A stretch of 25,353 nt of DNA from CAJGDV01 sp036667875 (GCA_036667875.1 JAVWTD010000016.1:1-25353); one strand, 5' to 3'. Shown: positions 7,580 to 15,135, counted from the first letter of the stretch. The notes: a model not told the origin generated them from the sequence alone. Numbers and translations are program-made.

Positions 7580-8950
7580 TTAAAATCTAAAATACAAAAA
7601 TGGATTATAAGAGTCTGCCACTAAATAGGAAATAGATATTATAAATAATACAATATATATAATTGATACTAGTTTATAATTAATTTTATATTTGTCTAAA
7701 TTTAATGGAATACTTGCTATAACGGATACTATTAATATAGGTAAATAATTAAAGAAGTAATAAATAAATGTTTTATCAATAATTGGAATATCATTAAGAC
7801 CAAACAAATTCTTAAAAAATAAAGTAAGACTAGTCATATCGGAAAAGGCAAATAAGGTCCATCCAATCAAAATAAGGAATAGAGTATAGGTGTGTTTTAA
7901 CCAATTTGGAAACTTTTCTATAACTTTATTTAAAACAAATTTTTCTATAAGAAGAATGACTCCATAATATAGTCCCCATAGAATAAAATTCCAAGCTGCT
8001 CCATGCCATAAACCGGTTAGAATCCAAACAATTAAGATGTTTCTAATATTAAGCAGTTTACTAACGCGTGAACCTCCAAGAGGAATGTAGAGATAGTCTC
8101 TAAAGAAACTAGATAAAGAGATATGCCATCTTCTCCAAAAATCAGTTATAGAAGTTGCTATATAAGGGAAATTAAAGTTTTCTAAGAAAGTAAATCCAAG
8201 CATTCTTCCCATACCAATAGCCATATCTGAATATCCTGAAAAGTCAAAATATATTTGAAATGAAAATGCTATTATGGCAAGCCATGAAGATAATACTGAT
8301 ATTTCATTATTTGGAATAGAAGTAATTAGGGTAAATAAATATCCTATATTATTAGCGATTAACACTTTTTTAAATAGACCTCTTAAAAATCTTAAGAATC
8401 CATCACTAAACTTTTTAAAATTAGTATTTCTTTTATGTAATTCTTTTGATACTGTTTCATACCTTACAATTGGTCCTGCTATTAGTTGAGGAAACATTGA
8501 AACATAAGTAAGAAATATCAAAAAACTTTTTTCTGCTTTTACTTCTTTTCTATATATATCAATTGTATAACTCATTATTTGAAATGTAAAAAAACTAATT
8601 CCTATCGGAAGACCTATTCTTAATAAGGGAATATTTATATTTAAAAGTGAGTTAAAACTGCCAATTAAGAAGTCTGCATATTTAAAGAATCCTAAGATAC
8701 CTAAATTTGCAATTATTGAAATTAAAAGATATTTCTTTTTTTCTTTGGTTTCATCTATTTTTTTACCACAATAAAAACTAAACCATGAACTAAAAATCAT
8801 TAATAAAATATAGACTGGTTCTCCCCATGCATAGAATATTAAACTAAATATAAGAAGAATGATATTTTTGAATTTATCATTCACTATTAAATATAATAAT
8901 AAAAATAAAGGGAAAAAGAAAAATAAGAAAGGTATACTACTAAATACCAT
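7580..8950 (-). CDS. MBOAT family O-acyltransferase (AlgI/PatA/DltB type)
   Basis: 456 aa, polytopic membrane protein with about ten to twelve helices. Family marks are PQLIAGPIVRY (about 154-164), FDFSGYSDMAIGMGRMLGF (235-253), FWRRWHISLSSFFRDYLYIPLGG (271-293) and LTGLWHGAAWNFILWG (311-326). His316 of the last block is the expected catalytic or channel histidine. MBOAT proteins of this branch move an activated acyl group, usually acetyl, across the membrane onto a polysaccharide or wall polymer, in concert with an extracellular SGNH/DHHW protein, here the next gene. One base separates it from the upstream lipoprotein gene. No dltA/dltC genes are nearby, so D-alanylation is unlikely; acetylation of an exopolysaccharide is the better guess. 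Specificity cannot be read from the sequence. Confidence 0.9.
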   Translation of the reverse strand: MVFSSIPFLFFFFPLFLLLYLIVNDKFKNIILLIFSLIFYAWGEPVYILLMIFSSWFSFYCGKKIDETKEKKKYLLISIIANLGILGFFKYADFLIGSFNSLLNINIPLLRIGLPIGISFFTFQIMSYTIDIYRKEVKAEKSFLIFLTYVSMFPQLIAGPIVRYETVSKELHKRNTNFKKFSDGFLRFLRGLFKKVLIANNIGYLFTLITSIPNNEISVLSSWLAIIAFSFQIYFDFSGYSDMAIGMGRMLGFTFLENFNFPYIATSITDFWRRWHISLSSFFRDYLYIPLGGSRVSKLLNIRNILIVWILTGLWHGAAWNFILWGLYYGVILLIEKFVLNKVIEKFPNWLKHTYTLFLILIGWTLFAFSDMTSLTLFFKNLFGLNDIPIIDKTFIYYFFNYLPILIVSVIASIPLNLDKYKINYKLVSIIYIVLFIISISYLVADSYNPFLYFRF

Positions 8951-8951
8951 T

Positions 8952-9392
8952 TTAAGATTCCGTACTATTTTTAATTTTATTTATAATATCTTCATTATTT
9001 TTTGATACTACATAAATTATATAGTTTCCATATATTTCTTTTTTTGAGTCTTCTACAAGTTTTGCTTCTTCTGGAAAATAACCTAATCCCCATGCTTCTT
9101 TGTATTTTTTAATGAATGAATCTGCTTCATACTCTGCATCTTCAAAATCATCGTTTGCTTCAAATATTGCATACATTTTAGATTTTGTAGAGGTATTGTC
9201 CATAACGATTAAAGAGCTTTTAAAGGCACTTCCTTCGACTGAATAGTTGTTTTCTAGGGTTGATACATCCATAACATCAAATCCTTTAAAATCATCATTT
9301 AAATTCTTTTTTACTGAATCATAATTGATGGTTTTTTTGTTGCTACATCCTACTAAAATTAAAGATACTAATATAATTAAAAACTTTTTCAT
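8952..9392 (-). CDS. DUF4358 lipoprotein
   Basis: 146 aa. The signal MKKFLIILVSLILVGC has a lipobox with Cys16. The mature domain reads as DUF4358: an early D...L.NNYSV, an IFEAND..DAEYEADSFIK segment and a GYFPEEAKLVEDSKKEIYGNYIIYVVS block. DUF4358 lipoproteins are, from memory, frequent companions of MBOAT and DHHW genes in clostridia and relatives, and this is the case here (one base before the MBOAT gene). The function of the family is not known; a role in the extracellular half of the acylation system is inferred from context. AGGAGTG precedes the start and a good promoter lies upstream, so it leads the operon. Confidence 0.78.
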   Translation of the reverse strand: MKKFLIILVSLILVGCSNKKTINYDSVKKNLNDDFKGFDVMDVSTLENNYSVEGSAFKSSLIVMDNTSTKSKMYAIFEANDDFEDAEYEADSFIKKYKEAWGLGYFPEEAKLVEDSKKEIYGNYIIYVVSKNNEDIINKIKNSTES

Positions 9393-9415
9393 AAGTCACT
9401 CCTATCTTATATATA

Positions 9416-9445
9416 ATAATATCAAAAAAATATACAATTTGTCAA
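9416..9445 (-). promoter_or_regulatory. Sigma-A promoter of the DUF4358-MBOAT-DHHW operon
   Basis: The minus strand carries a perfect TTGACA (9440-9445), an 18-base spacer and TATTAT (9416-9421), five of six matches to the -10. The expected transcription start is a few bases before the Shine-Dalgarno site of the gene at 9392. The -35 begins two bases after the stop codon of the upstream gene. Confidence 0.62.
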
Positions 9446-9446
9446 T

Positions 9447-10001
9447 CTAATTTCCTCTTATAAAAAACAGATTGTCATTTATATAAAAGGCATAACAAAT
9501 ATTTTCTAGTGTTAAGTGTTTTCTTTTAATTAGGTTATTTAACCAAACAACATCTTTATCTATAAGTTTTAAATTTTTATATATAATATTACCTTCAACA
9601 ATAATATTTAATGGATTTTTTATTTTATTTTTGTAAACGGTTAATTCTTTTTTTGAGTTTATATAACAGTCTTCAATTTCATCTATATTTTCATATTTTA
9701 GTAACTCAATAAGTTCTTCTAGGGTAGTTCCAGTATATTTAAGATTCTTATAAATAATTTGTCCTTCTTTTACTACTTCTGTTTGATCAATATTAAATAG
9801 GTTATAACAAACTTTAAATTTCATTAAATATTTTAACAAATAATTTAAGGATACTAAAATTATAATTGGCATGATTGGATTCACATTACCTAATAAAAAC
9901 CCATATAAATATAAACTAATTAAGACTACTAAAATTAGATTGTCTTTTATATATTTATAAAGTGCCATAATAATAATAAATGAAGTTATTAATTTAAACA
10001 T
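9447..10001 (-). CDS. YetF/DUF421-like membrane protein
   Basis: 184 aa. Three hydrophobic helices occupy about residues 3-60, then a soluble domain of two similar halves: EGQIIYKNLKYTGTTLEELIELL... and EGNIIYKNLKLIDKDVVWLNNLI.... The pattern 'V..G.I...NLK.t...L.ELL....I.eIedc....k.eL.V' is that of the C-terminal domain of YetF/DUF421 proteins. The protein is shorter than typical YetF (about 220-290 aa) because its membrane part is minimal. B. subtilis YetF paralogues are spore-membrane or general membrane proteins of unclear biochemistry. The start has GGTGAT four bases upstream. It is transcribed away from the TIGR04086 gene and toward the acylation operon, which has its own promoter. Confidence 0.75.
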   Translation of the reverse strand: MFKLITSFIIIMALYKYIKDNLILVVLISLYLYGFLLGNVNPIMPIIILVSLNYLLKYLMKFKVCYNLFNIDQTEVVKEGQIIYKNLKYTGTTLEELIELLKYENIDEIEDCYINSKKELTVYKNKIKNPLNIIVEGNIIYKNLKLIDKDVVWLNNLIKRKHLTLENICYAFYINDNLFFIRGN

Positions 10002-10046
10002 TTTATCACCATTATATTATGGGTTATGTATATTAATTTAAACATT
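9987..10046. repeat. 16-bp direct repeat pair at a divergent promoter region
   Basis: TATTAATTTAAACATT occurs at 9987-10002, covering the start of the YetF-like gene, and again at 10031-10046, just before the -10 of the divergent membrane protein gene. The offset is 44 bases. It could be an operator pair or a chance or slippage duplication; no known binding consensus is recognised. Confidence 0.5.
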
Positions 10047-10049
10047 AAA

Positions 10050-10055
10050 TATAAT
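10050..10055 (+). promoter_or_regulatory. Possible -10 box of the TIGR04086 gene
   Basis: A perfect TATAAT lies 15 bases before the ATG at 10071, just ahead of AGGTGG. No convincing -35 is seen. In AT-rich DNA this is suggestive only. Confidence 0.33.
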
Positions 10056-10070
10056 TAATTAGGTGGTAGA

Positions 10071-10418
10071 ATGAAATGTTTAGGAAAATCATGCCTCTAT
10101 AGTTTAAGTTTTTTGTTATTATCTGTCCTTTTTATTACTGTTCTTGGATATTTTAATATTATTAAATATATTGAAATATATAAGTTTATAATAATAATTG
10201 CTTCATTATTTATTGGTGGTTATATTATGGGTAATTCTGTTTCTATAAAAGGATGGTTGTCAGGTTTAAAATACTCCCTTTTGTTTATATTGTTTTCAAT
10301 ATTAATAACTTTGTTCTTTTCAAAGTTTAGTTTGAAATGTTTAGTGTATTACTTTATTTTGTTAGTTTCTGGAGTATTTGGTGGCATGATAGGAATAACC
10401 AGAAAAAAAGAAGATTAA
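10071..10418 (+). CDS. TIGR04086-family small membrane protein (YrzE-like)
   Basis: 115 aa with four predicted membrane helices (about 10-30, 36-54, 62-84 and 88-106) and a charged C-terminal tail, TRKKED. The GG.I.GNSVSIKGWLSGLKYSLLF segment between helices 2 and 3 fits the TIGR04086 family. In B. subtilis the family member yrzE lies close to tgt and yajC; here the gene is convergent with tgt, which supports the assignment. Function of the family is unknown. AGGTGG precedes the ATG. It overlaps the tgt coding end by four bases inside a shared terminator palindrome. Confidence 0.72.
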   Translation: MKCLGKSCLYSLSFLLLSVLFITVLGYFNIIKYIEIYKFIIIIASLFIGGYIMGNSVSIKGWLSGLKYSLLFILFSILITLFFSKFSLKCLVYYFILLVSGVFGGMIGITRKKED

Positions 10419-10429
10419 TCTTCTTTTTT
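10404..10429. terminator. Bidirectional terminator with both stop codons nested in it
   Basis: A perfect 26-bp palindrome: six A, then GAAGATTAATCTTC, then six T. It serves as a hairpin with a T-run on either strand. Its centre TTAA holds the stop codon of the plus-strand membrane protein (10416-10418) and of minus-strand tgt (10415-10417). By symmetry both proteins end in K-K-E-D. Confidence 0.78.
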
Positions 10430-11533
10430 AGTATATTTATTTATAAAGTTTTCTTTATATTGTAGAATATTATCTTCAAGAATGGCTTCTCTTAATTCTT
10501 CTGTTAGTTTAATTAAGAACCTTATATTATGAATAGATAATAATCTTCCTCCATTTGTTTCGTTAGCACTTATTAAATGTCTAATATATGCTTTTGTAAA
10601 GTTTTTACATGTGTAACAGTCACAGTCTTCTTCTATAGGGGTAAAGTCTTCTTTAAATTGTAAATTCTTTAAATTAATTTTACCGTTTCTTGTAAAGGCA
10701 TTTCCATGTCTTGCTAATCTTGTTGGTAGGACGCAATCAAACATATCTATTCCTCTTATTACTCCTTCGATTATATCTAAGGGATCTCCTACCCCCATAA
10801 GATATCTTGGTTTATCTTTTGGCAAATATCTAATTCCATCATCAACCATTTTATACATTGTTACTTTATCTTCACCAACACTTGTACCACCTATACTAAA
10901 TCCATCAAATGGTAGTTTGCTTGTTTCTTTTGCACTCCATTCACGTAATTCTTGATATTCACTTCCTTGAATTATTCCAAAGATTGATTGATTAGGATTG
11001 CTGTGAGTTTCTAAGCCTCTTTTAGCCCATCTAAGCGTTCTTTCAGTTGATGCCTTAGCATATTCATAACTAGCAGGAAATGGTATACATTCATCAAAAG
11101 ACATTGCAATATCACTATCTAATTTGTTTTGAATTTGAATAGATAGTTCTGGTGTTAAAAATAGTTTTCTTCCGTCAATATGACTTTTAAAGTTAACTCC
11201 TTCTTCAGTAATATCTTTAGGTTTTGCAAGACTAAAAACTTGAAAACCACCTGAATCAGTTAAAATTGGACCATCATAATTCATGAATTTATGTAACCCA
11301 CCTGCTTTTTCTACAACATCCTCACCAGGGCGAAGCCATAAATGATAGGTGTTAGATAAAATTACTGCACTATTACATGCTTTTAATTCTTCTGGCATAA
11401 GAGTTTTAACATTTGCTAAAGTTCCTACTGGCATGAACATGGGTGTATCAAATGTCCCATAGTTTGTGTGTAGTTTTCCTCTTCTGGCATTTGTATTTTT
11501 TTCATTTTTTAATAATTCATATTTTATTTTCAT
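10415..11533 (-). CDS. tgt: tRNA-guanine transglycosylase (bacterial Tgt)
   Basis: 372 aa, normal bacterial length. It exchanges G34 of GUN anticodons (Asp, Asn, His, Tyr tRNAs) for preQ1 or, in organisms that salvage, a later precursor. Seen directly: TDSGGFQ (92-98, catalytic Asp93), IGG.SVGE substrate loop (214-221), the nucleophile block DMFDCVLPTRLARHG with Asp266, and the zinc site Cys304, Cys306, Cys309 and His335 (CDCYTC ... SIHN). Its ATG overlaps the stop of aroF as ATGA, with GGAG seven bases upstream inside aroF, so the two genes are translationally coupled. No queA or preQ1 synthesis genes and no preQ1 riboswitch are seen in the window. Confidence 0.97.
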   Translation of the reverse strand: MKIKYELLKNEKNTNARRGKLHTNYGTFDTPMFMPVGTLANVKTLMPEELKACNSAVILSNTYHLWLRPGEDVVEKAGGLHKFMNYDGPILTDSGGFQVFSLAKPKDITEEGVNFKSHIDGRKLFLTPELSIQIQNKLDSDIAMSFDECIPFPASYEYAKASTERTLRWAKRGLETHSNPNQSIFGIIQGSEYQELREWSAKETSKLPFDGFSIGGTSVGEDKVTMYKMVDDGIRYLPKDKPRYLMGVGDPLDIIEGVIRGIDMFDCVLPTRLARHGNAFTRNGKINLKNLQFKEDFTPIEEDCDCYTCKNFTKAYIRHLISANETNGGRLLSIHNIRFLIKLTEELREAILEDNILQYKENFINKYTKKED

Positions 11534-12291
11534 ATACGTTCTCCATAATCTATAATTCTTTTCATTGTTTCAATATCAATAGTTTGTTCTTTATCACATA
11601 TTGCATTATCCGGGTTTATTTCACATTCAATAATTAATCCATCGCATCCTGCTGCTAGACTTGCTTTTGAAATAGATTCTATCATATATCTGTTTCCGCA
11701 AGCATGTGATGGGTCTACAAATATTTTTAGTTTTGTATGTTCTTTTATATATGGTATAGCTTGTATATCTAATGTATTTCTAGTGTGTGGTTCAAAGGTT
11801 CTTATTCCTCTTTCACAGAGAATAACTTTATGATTACCACTCTTTTTTATATATTCAGCTGCCATTATCCATTCATCATAAGTACTAGCCATACCTCTTT
11901 TTAAAAGGATTGGTTTATCTATTTTACCTAACTTTTTAAGTAAATCATAGTTTGCCATGTTTCTACTTCCGATTTGAATTATATCTATTTCTTCATCATA
12001 CTCATCGATTGATAATATTTCTGTTATTATTGGTAGTCCTGTTATTCTTTTGGCTTCTTTTAAATATTCTAAACCTACTTTACCCAGACCTTGAAAACTG
12101 TATGGGTTGGTTCTAGGTTTATAGATTCCGCCTCTTAAAACATTAACACCAATTTCTTTTAATTTTATTGCTGTTTTTATTAAATCTTCTTTTGTATTAA
12201 CAGTACATGGTCCTCCTATTATTATAGGGTTCTCTCCAACTATTAAATTACCGATTTTTATTTCTTCTTCTTTGTTTACTAAAAACTCCAT
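11530..12291 (-). CDS. aroF: 3-deoxy-7-phosphoheptulonate synthase (DAHP synthase, AroF/type I-beta)
   Basis: 253 aa from the ATG at 12291. A TTG 15 bases upstream also opens the frame, but GGTGAT sits between it and the ATG and fits the ATG only. First step of the shikimate pathway: PEP plus erythrose 4-phosphate to DAHP. Diagnostic blocks: GPCTVNT (usually GPCSVE), VLRGGIYKPRTNPYSFQGLG, IIQIGSRNMANYDLL, LLKRGMASTYDEW, LCERGIRTFEPHTRNTLD and FVDPSHACGNR. There is no fused chorismate mutase or N-terminal ferredoxin-like regulatory domain, so feedback inhibition through such a domain is not expected. It is operonic with tgt (4-base overlap). No other aro gene is present here. Confidence 0.93.
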   Translation of the reverse strand: MEFLVNKEEEIKIGNLIVGENPIIIGGPCTVNTKEDLIKTAIKLKEIGVNVLRGGIYKPRTNPYSFQGLGKVGLEYLKEAKRITGLPIITEILSIDEYDEEIDIIQIGSRNMANYDLLKKLGKIDKPILLKRGMASTYDEWIMAAEYIKKSGNHKVILCERGIRTFEPHTRNTLDIQAIPYIKEHTKLKIFVDPSHACGNRYMIESISKASLAAGCDGLIIECEINPDNAICDKEQTIDIETMKRIIDYGERI

Positions 12292-12309
12292 AATATCACC
12301 AAACAATAT

Positions 12310-12315
12310 ATTATA
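12310..12315 (-). promoter_or_regulatory. Possible -10 box of aroF-tgt
   Basis: Minus-strand TATAAT lies about 20 bases before the aroF ATG, immediately after the yneF terminator. No clear -35 at 16-18 bases; a weak TTGCTT is at 15 bases and falls inside the terminator stem. Confidence 0.38.
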
Positions 12316-12324
12316 CTAATAAAC

Positions 12325-12353
12325 AAAAAAAAGCAATGCTATTTCATTTGCTT
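12325..12353 (-). terminator. Rho-independent terminator of yneF
   Basis: AAGCAATG (12331-12338) pairs with CATTTGCTT (12345-12353) with one bulged base, and the minus strand then has eight T residues (12325-12332). The yneF stop codon (12339-12341) is in the loop. Confidence 0.65.
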
Positions 12354-12560
12354 ATTCATTGTTTTCATCATTTGATTAACTTGTTTTTGACTAGGTGTTC
12401 TCCCCATTTGTGTCATCATTGCTTTAATCATTTGTTCATTTATTGGTGGGTTTTCTTTCATATATTTCATCATATATTTTCTTGCAAGAAAAAATCCTGC
12501 TACTCCACCGATTATTATTCCAATTACTACTTGTAGTAAATCTAATAAGAATGCTCCCAT
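12339..12560 (-). CDS. yneF: UPF0154 membrane protein YneF
   Basis: 73 aa, the typical size. One N-terminal membrane helix (about 5-26, with GIIIGGVAGFFLARKYM) and a basic helical tail carrying the family signature NPPINEQMIKAMMTQMGRTPSQKQ. Function is unknown. AAAGGAGA precedes the ATG. The neighbours sirA-like and tkt upstream repeat the B. subtilis order tkt-yneE(sirA)-yneF, which supports all three calls. Confidence 0.92.
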   Translation of the reverse strand: MGAFLLDLLQVVIGIIIGGVAGFFLARKYMMKYMKENPPINEQMIKAMMTQMGRTPSQKQVNQMMKTMNKQMK

Positions 12561-12591
12561 GTTACATTCTCCTTTCTATTACTATTTTACT

Positions 12592-12631
12592 AAAAAAAAA
12601 GAATATTTTCAAGTAATTCTATTATATTCTT
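12592..12631 (-). terminator. Terminator of the sirA-like gene
   Basis: AAGAATAT (12599-12606) and ATATTCTT (12624-12631) pair over eight bases around a 17-base loop, and the minus strand has nine T residues (12592-12600). The stem overlaps the coding end at 12622. The large loop lowers confidence. Confidence 0.5.
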
Positions 12632-12999
12632 ACTTTATCTTTTTTAAGCCAAAAATAATTTTTGTTTTCAAAGTCTACTACAAATAATGGGGATTCATAA
12701 TATACTAGATTTACTATTTTTTTTGGTATTCTATTTTTAGTAAGTAATATTAGACAAGAGGTATTAATTTCTAGTATTGAGTTATCTATCACGTTTGTTT
12801 TAGATTTGGTTTCTAAGTAGTTTTCTATTACTTGTTTATTTATTGTATTGCATAATTGGTTATAAACTCTTAGTCCATTACTTGCATGTTTTAATTTTAA
12901 AGAATAAAGATTAAATAGTGTTTTAAATAAAATTGTAGGATTTTCTTTATATACTTTATAGAATTCCTTATTAATAGAGAATATATAATATTTTTTCAT
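12622..12999 (-). CDS. sirA: SirA-like inhibitor of replication initiation
   Basis: 125 aa soluble protein. The N-terminus (MKKYYIFSINKEFYKVYKEN) and the C-terminus (LFVVDFENKNYFWLKKDKVRI) line up, from memory, with B. subtilis SirA (HYY.Y.IKEEFA..Y at the start, FLAIDFN.ERYGWLNP near the end), and the gene sits between tkt and yneF exactly as yneE/sirA does in Bacillus. SirA binds DnaA domain I and blocks new rounds of replication as cells enter sporulation. The protein is somewhat shorter than the Bacillus one (about 148 aa) and its middle is diverged. AGGTGAAATT precedes the ATG. It has its own probable promoter after the tkt terminator. Nothing else in the window shows whether the host sporulates. 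Confidence 0.75.
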   Translation of the reverse strand: MKKYYIFSINKEFYKVYKENPTILFKTLFNLYSLKLKHASNGLRVYNQLCNTINKQVIENYLETKSKTNVIDNSILEINTSCLILLTKNRIPKKIVNLVYYESPLFVVDFENKNYFWLKKDKVRI

Positions 13000-13018
13000 A
13001 ATTTCACCTAGTCTAAGG

Positions 13019-13048
13019 ATAACACAAAGAATGTGAAAATTTTGTCGA
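13019..13048 (-). promoter_or_regulatory. Probable promoter of the sirA-like gene
   Basis: Minus strand: TCGACA (13043-13048, five of six to the -35), an 18-base spacer, then TGTTAT (13019-13024, four of six). The -35 abuts the T-run of the tkt terminator, so the gene is likely transcribed independently of tkt. Confidence 0.45.
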
Positions 13049-13080
13049 AAAAAAGAACTAAAATAAATTTTTAATTCTTT
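13048..13080 (-). terminator. Terminator of tkt
   Basis: AAAGAACTAAAA (13052-13063) and TTTTAATTCTTT (13069-13080) form a 12-bp stem with one G-U wobble and a 5-base loop, followed on the minus strand by T residues (13048-13054). The tkt stop codon (13058-13060) lies within the stem. Confidence 0.6.
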
Positions 13081-15013
13081 CTTTTATTTGTTCAAATGTA
13101 AAGTTACAATATTCTTCTACTTCTGCTTTTGTTCCACTTATACCGAACTTATCGATTGTCATTAAATATTTTTCATTAAGGACAAATCTAAACCAGCCGA
13201 ATGATGAACCTGCTTCTATTACGATTGTTTTTATTCCTCTTGGAATAAGTTTGTTTTTATAGTTTTCATCTTGTTTTAGATATAATTCTTGACAAGGCAT
13301 ACTTATAACTCTTAAGTCTATTTCTTCTTCTAAATAGAGTTGTTCTGCTATTAAGAGGGCTGTGTGTAATTCAGTTCCTGTTGCTATTATTATGCCATGA
13401 AGAGTATTTCTTTCTTTCCTAACAGGATAAGCTCCATATTTGACATATTCTTTCGCTGTTGATTTAATTACCCCTACTTCCTGACGTGATAGTACCAGTG
13501 CATTAGGTCCTGGATTATTTAAAATAACATTCCAAGATCCTATTATTTCATTTATATCTGCTGGTCTAAAAACATTTAAGTTAGGAATTGCTCTAAGTGA
13601 CGCTAGTTGCTCGATTGGTTGATGAGTTGGTCCATCTGGTCCTATATTTATTGAGTCATGTGTATAAATATAATTAACCGGCAAATTCATAAGAGAGGAC
13701 ATTCTTATAGCGGGTTTCATATAGTCAGAAAAAGTTAAGAAAGTTGAACCAAATGGTCTAAATCCAGATAATGCTAATCCATTTAGAATTGAACCCATAG
13801 AGTGTTCTCTTACTCCAAACCAAATATTTTTGCCAGAGTAATGATCATCTTTTATATCTTTCATATCTTTTAAATAAGTATTAGTAGAACTACTTAAATC
13901 AGCTGAACCTCCAATAATATTTGGAACCAAATTTGATATTGTTTTTAAAACATTTCCATTAGTTACTCGTGGTGCTTCTTTTTTTAAGAAATCTATTTTC
14001 CAATCATAATGATTTAAGTCTATTTTTTTCTTTCCAATAAAAAATTCAAATTCTTCAAATTGTTTTAAGTTATTTTTTAGTTCATTATAATTTCTTGCCC
14101 ATACTTCGTATTTTCTAGCACTTCTTTCATAAATCTTATTTTTAAATGTTCTAATCAAATCATTGTTAATATAAAATGGTGTATCTTCAATTTCAAGGGT
14201 TCTTTTTAATTTTTTTATGTCTTCTTTTTCAAGGACTTTTCCATGTACAATATTAGTGCCTGCATTAATTGAACCATTACCTATTATTGTTTTCACTTCA
14301 ATTAGTGATGGTTTTCCTGATTTTTTGGCATTTATTATTGCTTTATCTATGTCTTCTACACTTGAGCCATTAAGCACTTTTTCAGTGTACCATCCCATAG
14401 AATTAAATCGTTCAATTACATTTTCTGTAAATGTATTAGATGTATCTCCATCTAAACTTATATTGTTTGAATCATATAATACTATTAAATTATCTAAGTT
14501 TAAAGTTCCTGCTAGGGATGCTGCTTCATAACTCACTCCCTCCATTAAATCTCCGTCCCCACATAGAGTGTAGACATTATAATTTATTAAAGGTTTTTCA
14601 GAAATTGTAAATTTTTCTTCGAGAATTTTCTCTCCTAGAGCCATACCAACAGCTGATGCGAACCCTTGACCTAATGGTCCTGTTGACATATCAACTCCTG
14701 GAGTTAAACCAAATTCAGGATGACCTGGAGTCTTATATCCTGCTCTTCTAAAATTCTTTAGATCTTCTAAAGAAAGATTAAATCCTGCCATAAATAGTGT
14801 GGCATAAAGTAAAGCAGAACCATGTCCTGCAGACATTACAAATCTATCACGTGAAATCCAGTTTGGATCTACAGTATTTATATTCATGTGTCTACTATAT
14901 AGGGTATATATAATTGGAGCAGCTCCTAAGACAATTCCTGGATGTCCACTTCCTGCTTCATTTATCATATCTATTCCTAAAGTTTTTATATTTGCTATTA
15001 TTTTGTTATCCAT
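13058..15013 (-). CDS. tkt: Transketolase
   Basis: 651 aa from the ATG at 15013. The frame is open to an ATG at 15037, but that codon overlaps the -10 box, while AAAGAGGTG lies four bases before the inner ATG and MDNKIIANIK... matches the family start. Thiamine-diphosphate enzyme of the non-oxidative pentose phosphate pathway, moving two-carbon units between ketoses and aldoses. Visible: AGSGHPG (20-26), SAGHGSALLY (61-70), the TPP motif GDGDLMEGVSYEAA...NN (152-184), the pyrimidine domain with VREHSMG, and the C-terminal domain with SMPC and a late GFG-like FGISG. It supplies erythrose 4-phosphate, the substrate of the DAHP synthase encoded nearby. Divergent from lexA as in Bacilli, though without yneA/yneB/ynzC between them. 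Confidence 0.97.
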   Translation of the reverse strand: MDNKIIANIKTLGIDMINEAGSGHPGIVLGAAPIIYTLYSRHMNINTVDPNWISRDRFVMSAGHGSALLYATLFMAGFNLSLEDLKNFRRAGYKTPGHPEFGLTPGVDMSTGPLGQGFASAVGMALGEKILEEKFTISEKPLINYNVYTLCGDGDLMEGVSYEAASLAGTLNLDNLIVLYDSNNISLDGDTSNTFTENVIERFNSMGWYTEKVLNGSSVEDIDKAIINAKKSGKPSLIEVKTIIGNGSINAGTNIVHGKVLEKEDIKKLKRTLEIEDTPFYINNDLIRTFKNKIYERSARKYEVWARNYNELKNNLKQFEEFEFFIGKKKIDLNHYDWKIDFLKKEAPRVTNGNVLKTISNLVPNIIGGSADLSSSTNTYLKDMKDIKDDHYSGKNIWFGVREHSMGSILNGLALSGFRPFGSTFLTFSDYMKPAIRMSSLMNLPVNYIYTHDSINIGPDGPTHQPIEQLASLRAIPNLNVFRPADINEIIGSWNVILNNPGPNALVLSRQEVGVIKSTAKEYVKYGAYPVRKERNTLHGIIIATGTELHTALLIAEQLYLEEEIDLRVISMPCQELYLKQDENYKNKLIPRGIKTIVIEAGSSFGWFRFVLNEKYLMTIDKFGISGTKAEVEEYCNFTFEQIKERIKNLF

Positions 15014-15035
15014 AAAACACCTCTTTACCATATTC

Positions 15036-15064
15036 ATTATATCAAAAAAAAAATAGATAATAAA
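15036..15064 (-). promoter_or_regulatory. Extended -10 promoter of tkt
   Basis: Minus strand TGATATAAT (15036-15044) combines TGn and a perfect -10; TTTATT (15059-15064) lies 17 bases upstream as a weak -35. The -10 overlaps the upstream in-frame ATG at 15037, which rules that codon out as the start for this promoter. Confidence 0.52.
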
Positions 15065-15095
15065 GTATATTTACAATTATAGAATTTATATGAGC

Positions 15096-15109
15096 CAAAC
15101 AAATGTTTG
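15096..15109 (+). promoter_or_regulatory. LexA operator (SOS box)
   Basis: CAAACAAATGTTTG matches the Bacillus-type box CGAACRNRYGTTYC in 12 of 14 positions, with AAC-N4-GTT half sites symmetric around the centre. It overlaps the -35 of lexA, the expected arrangement for autorepression. It is about 30 bases beyond the tkt -35, so it may not touch tkt. Confidence 0.75.
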
Positions 15110-15135
15110 ACTTGCTTTTTAAACTATGTTAATAT
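15107..15135 (+). promoter_or_regulatory. Sigma-A promoter of lexA
   Basis: TTGACT (15107-15112), 17-base spacer, TAATAT (15130-15135) preceded by TGT, giving an extended -10. The -35 shares six bases region with the LexA box, so LexA bound there would block polymerase. Confidence 0.7.

Noticed and set aside
12290..12340. preQ1 riboswitch ahead of the aroF-tgt operon
   Set aside because: The leader is only a few tens of bases, taken up by the yneF terminator and a -10 box, with no C-rich loop and A-rich tail.
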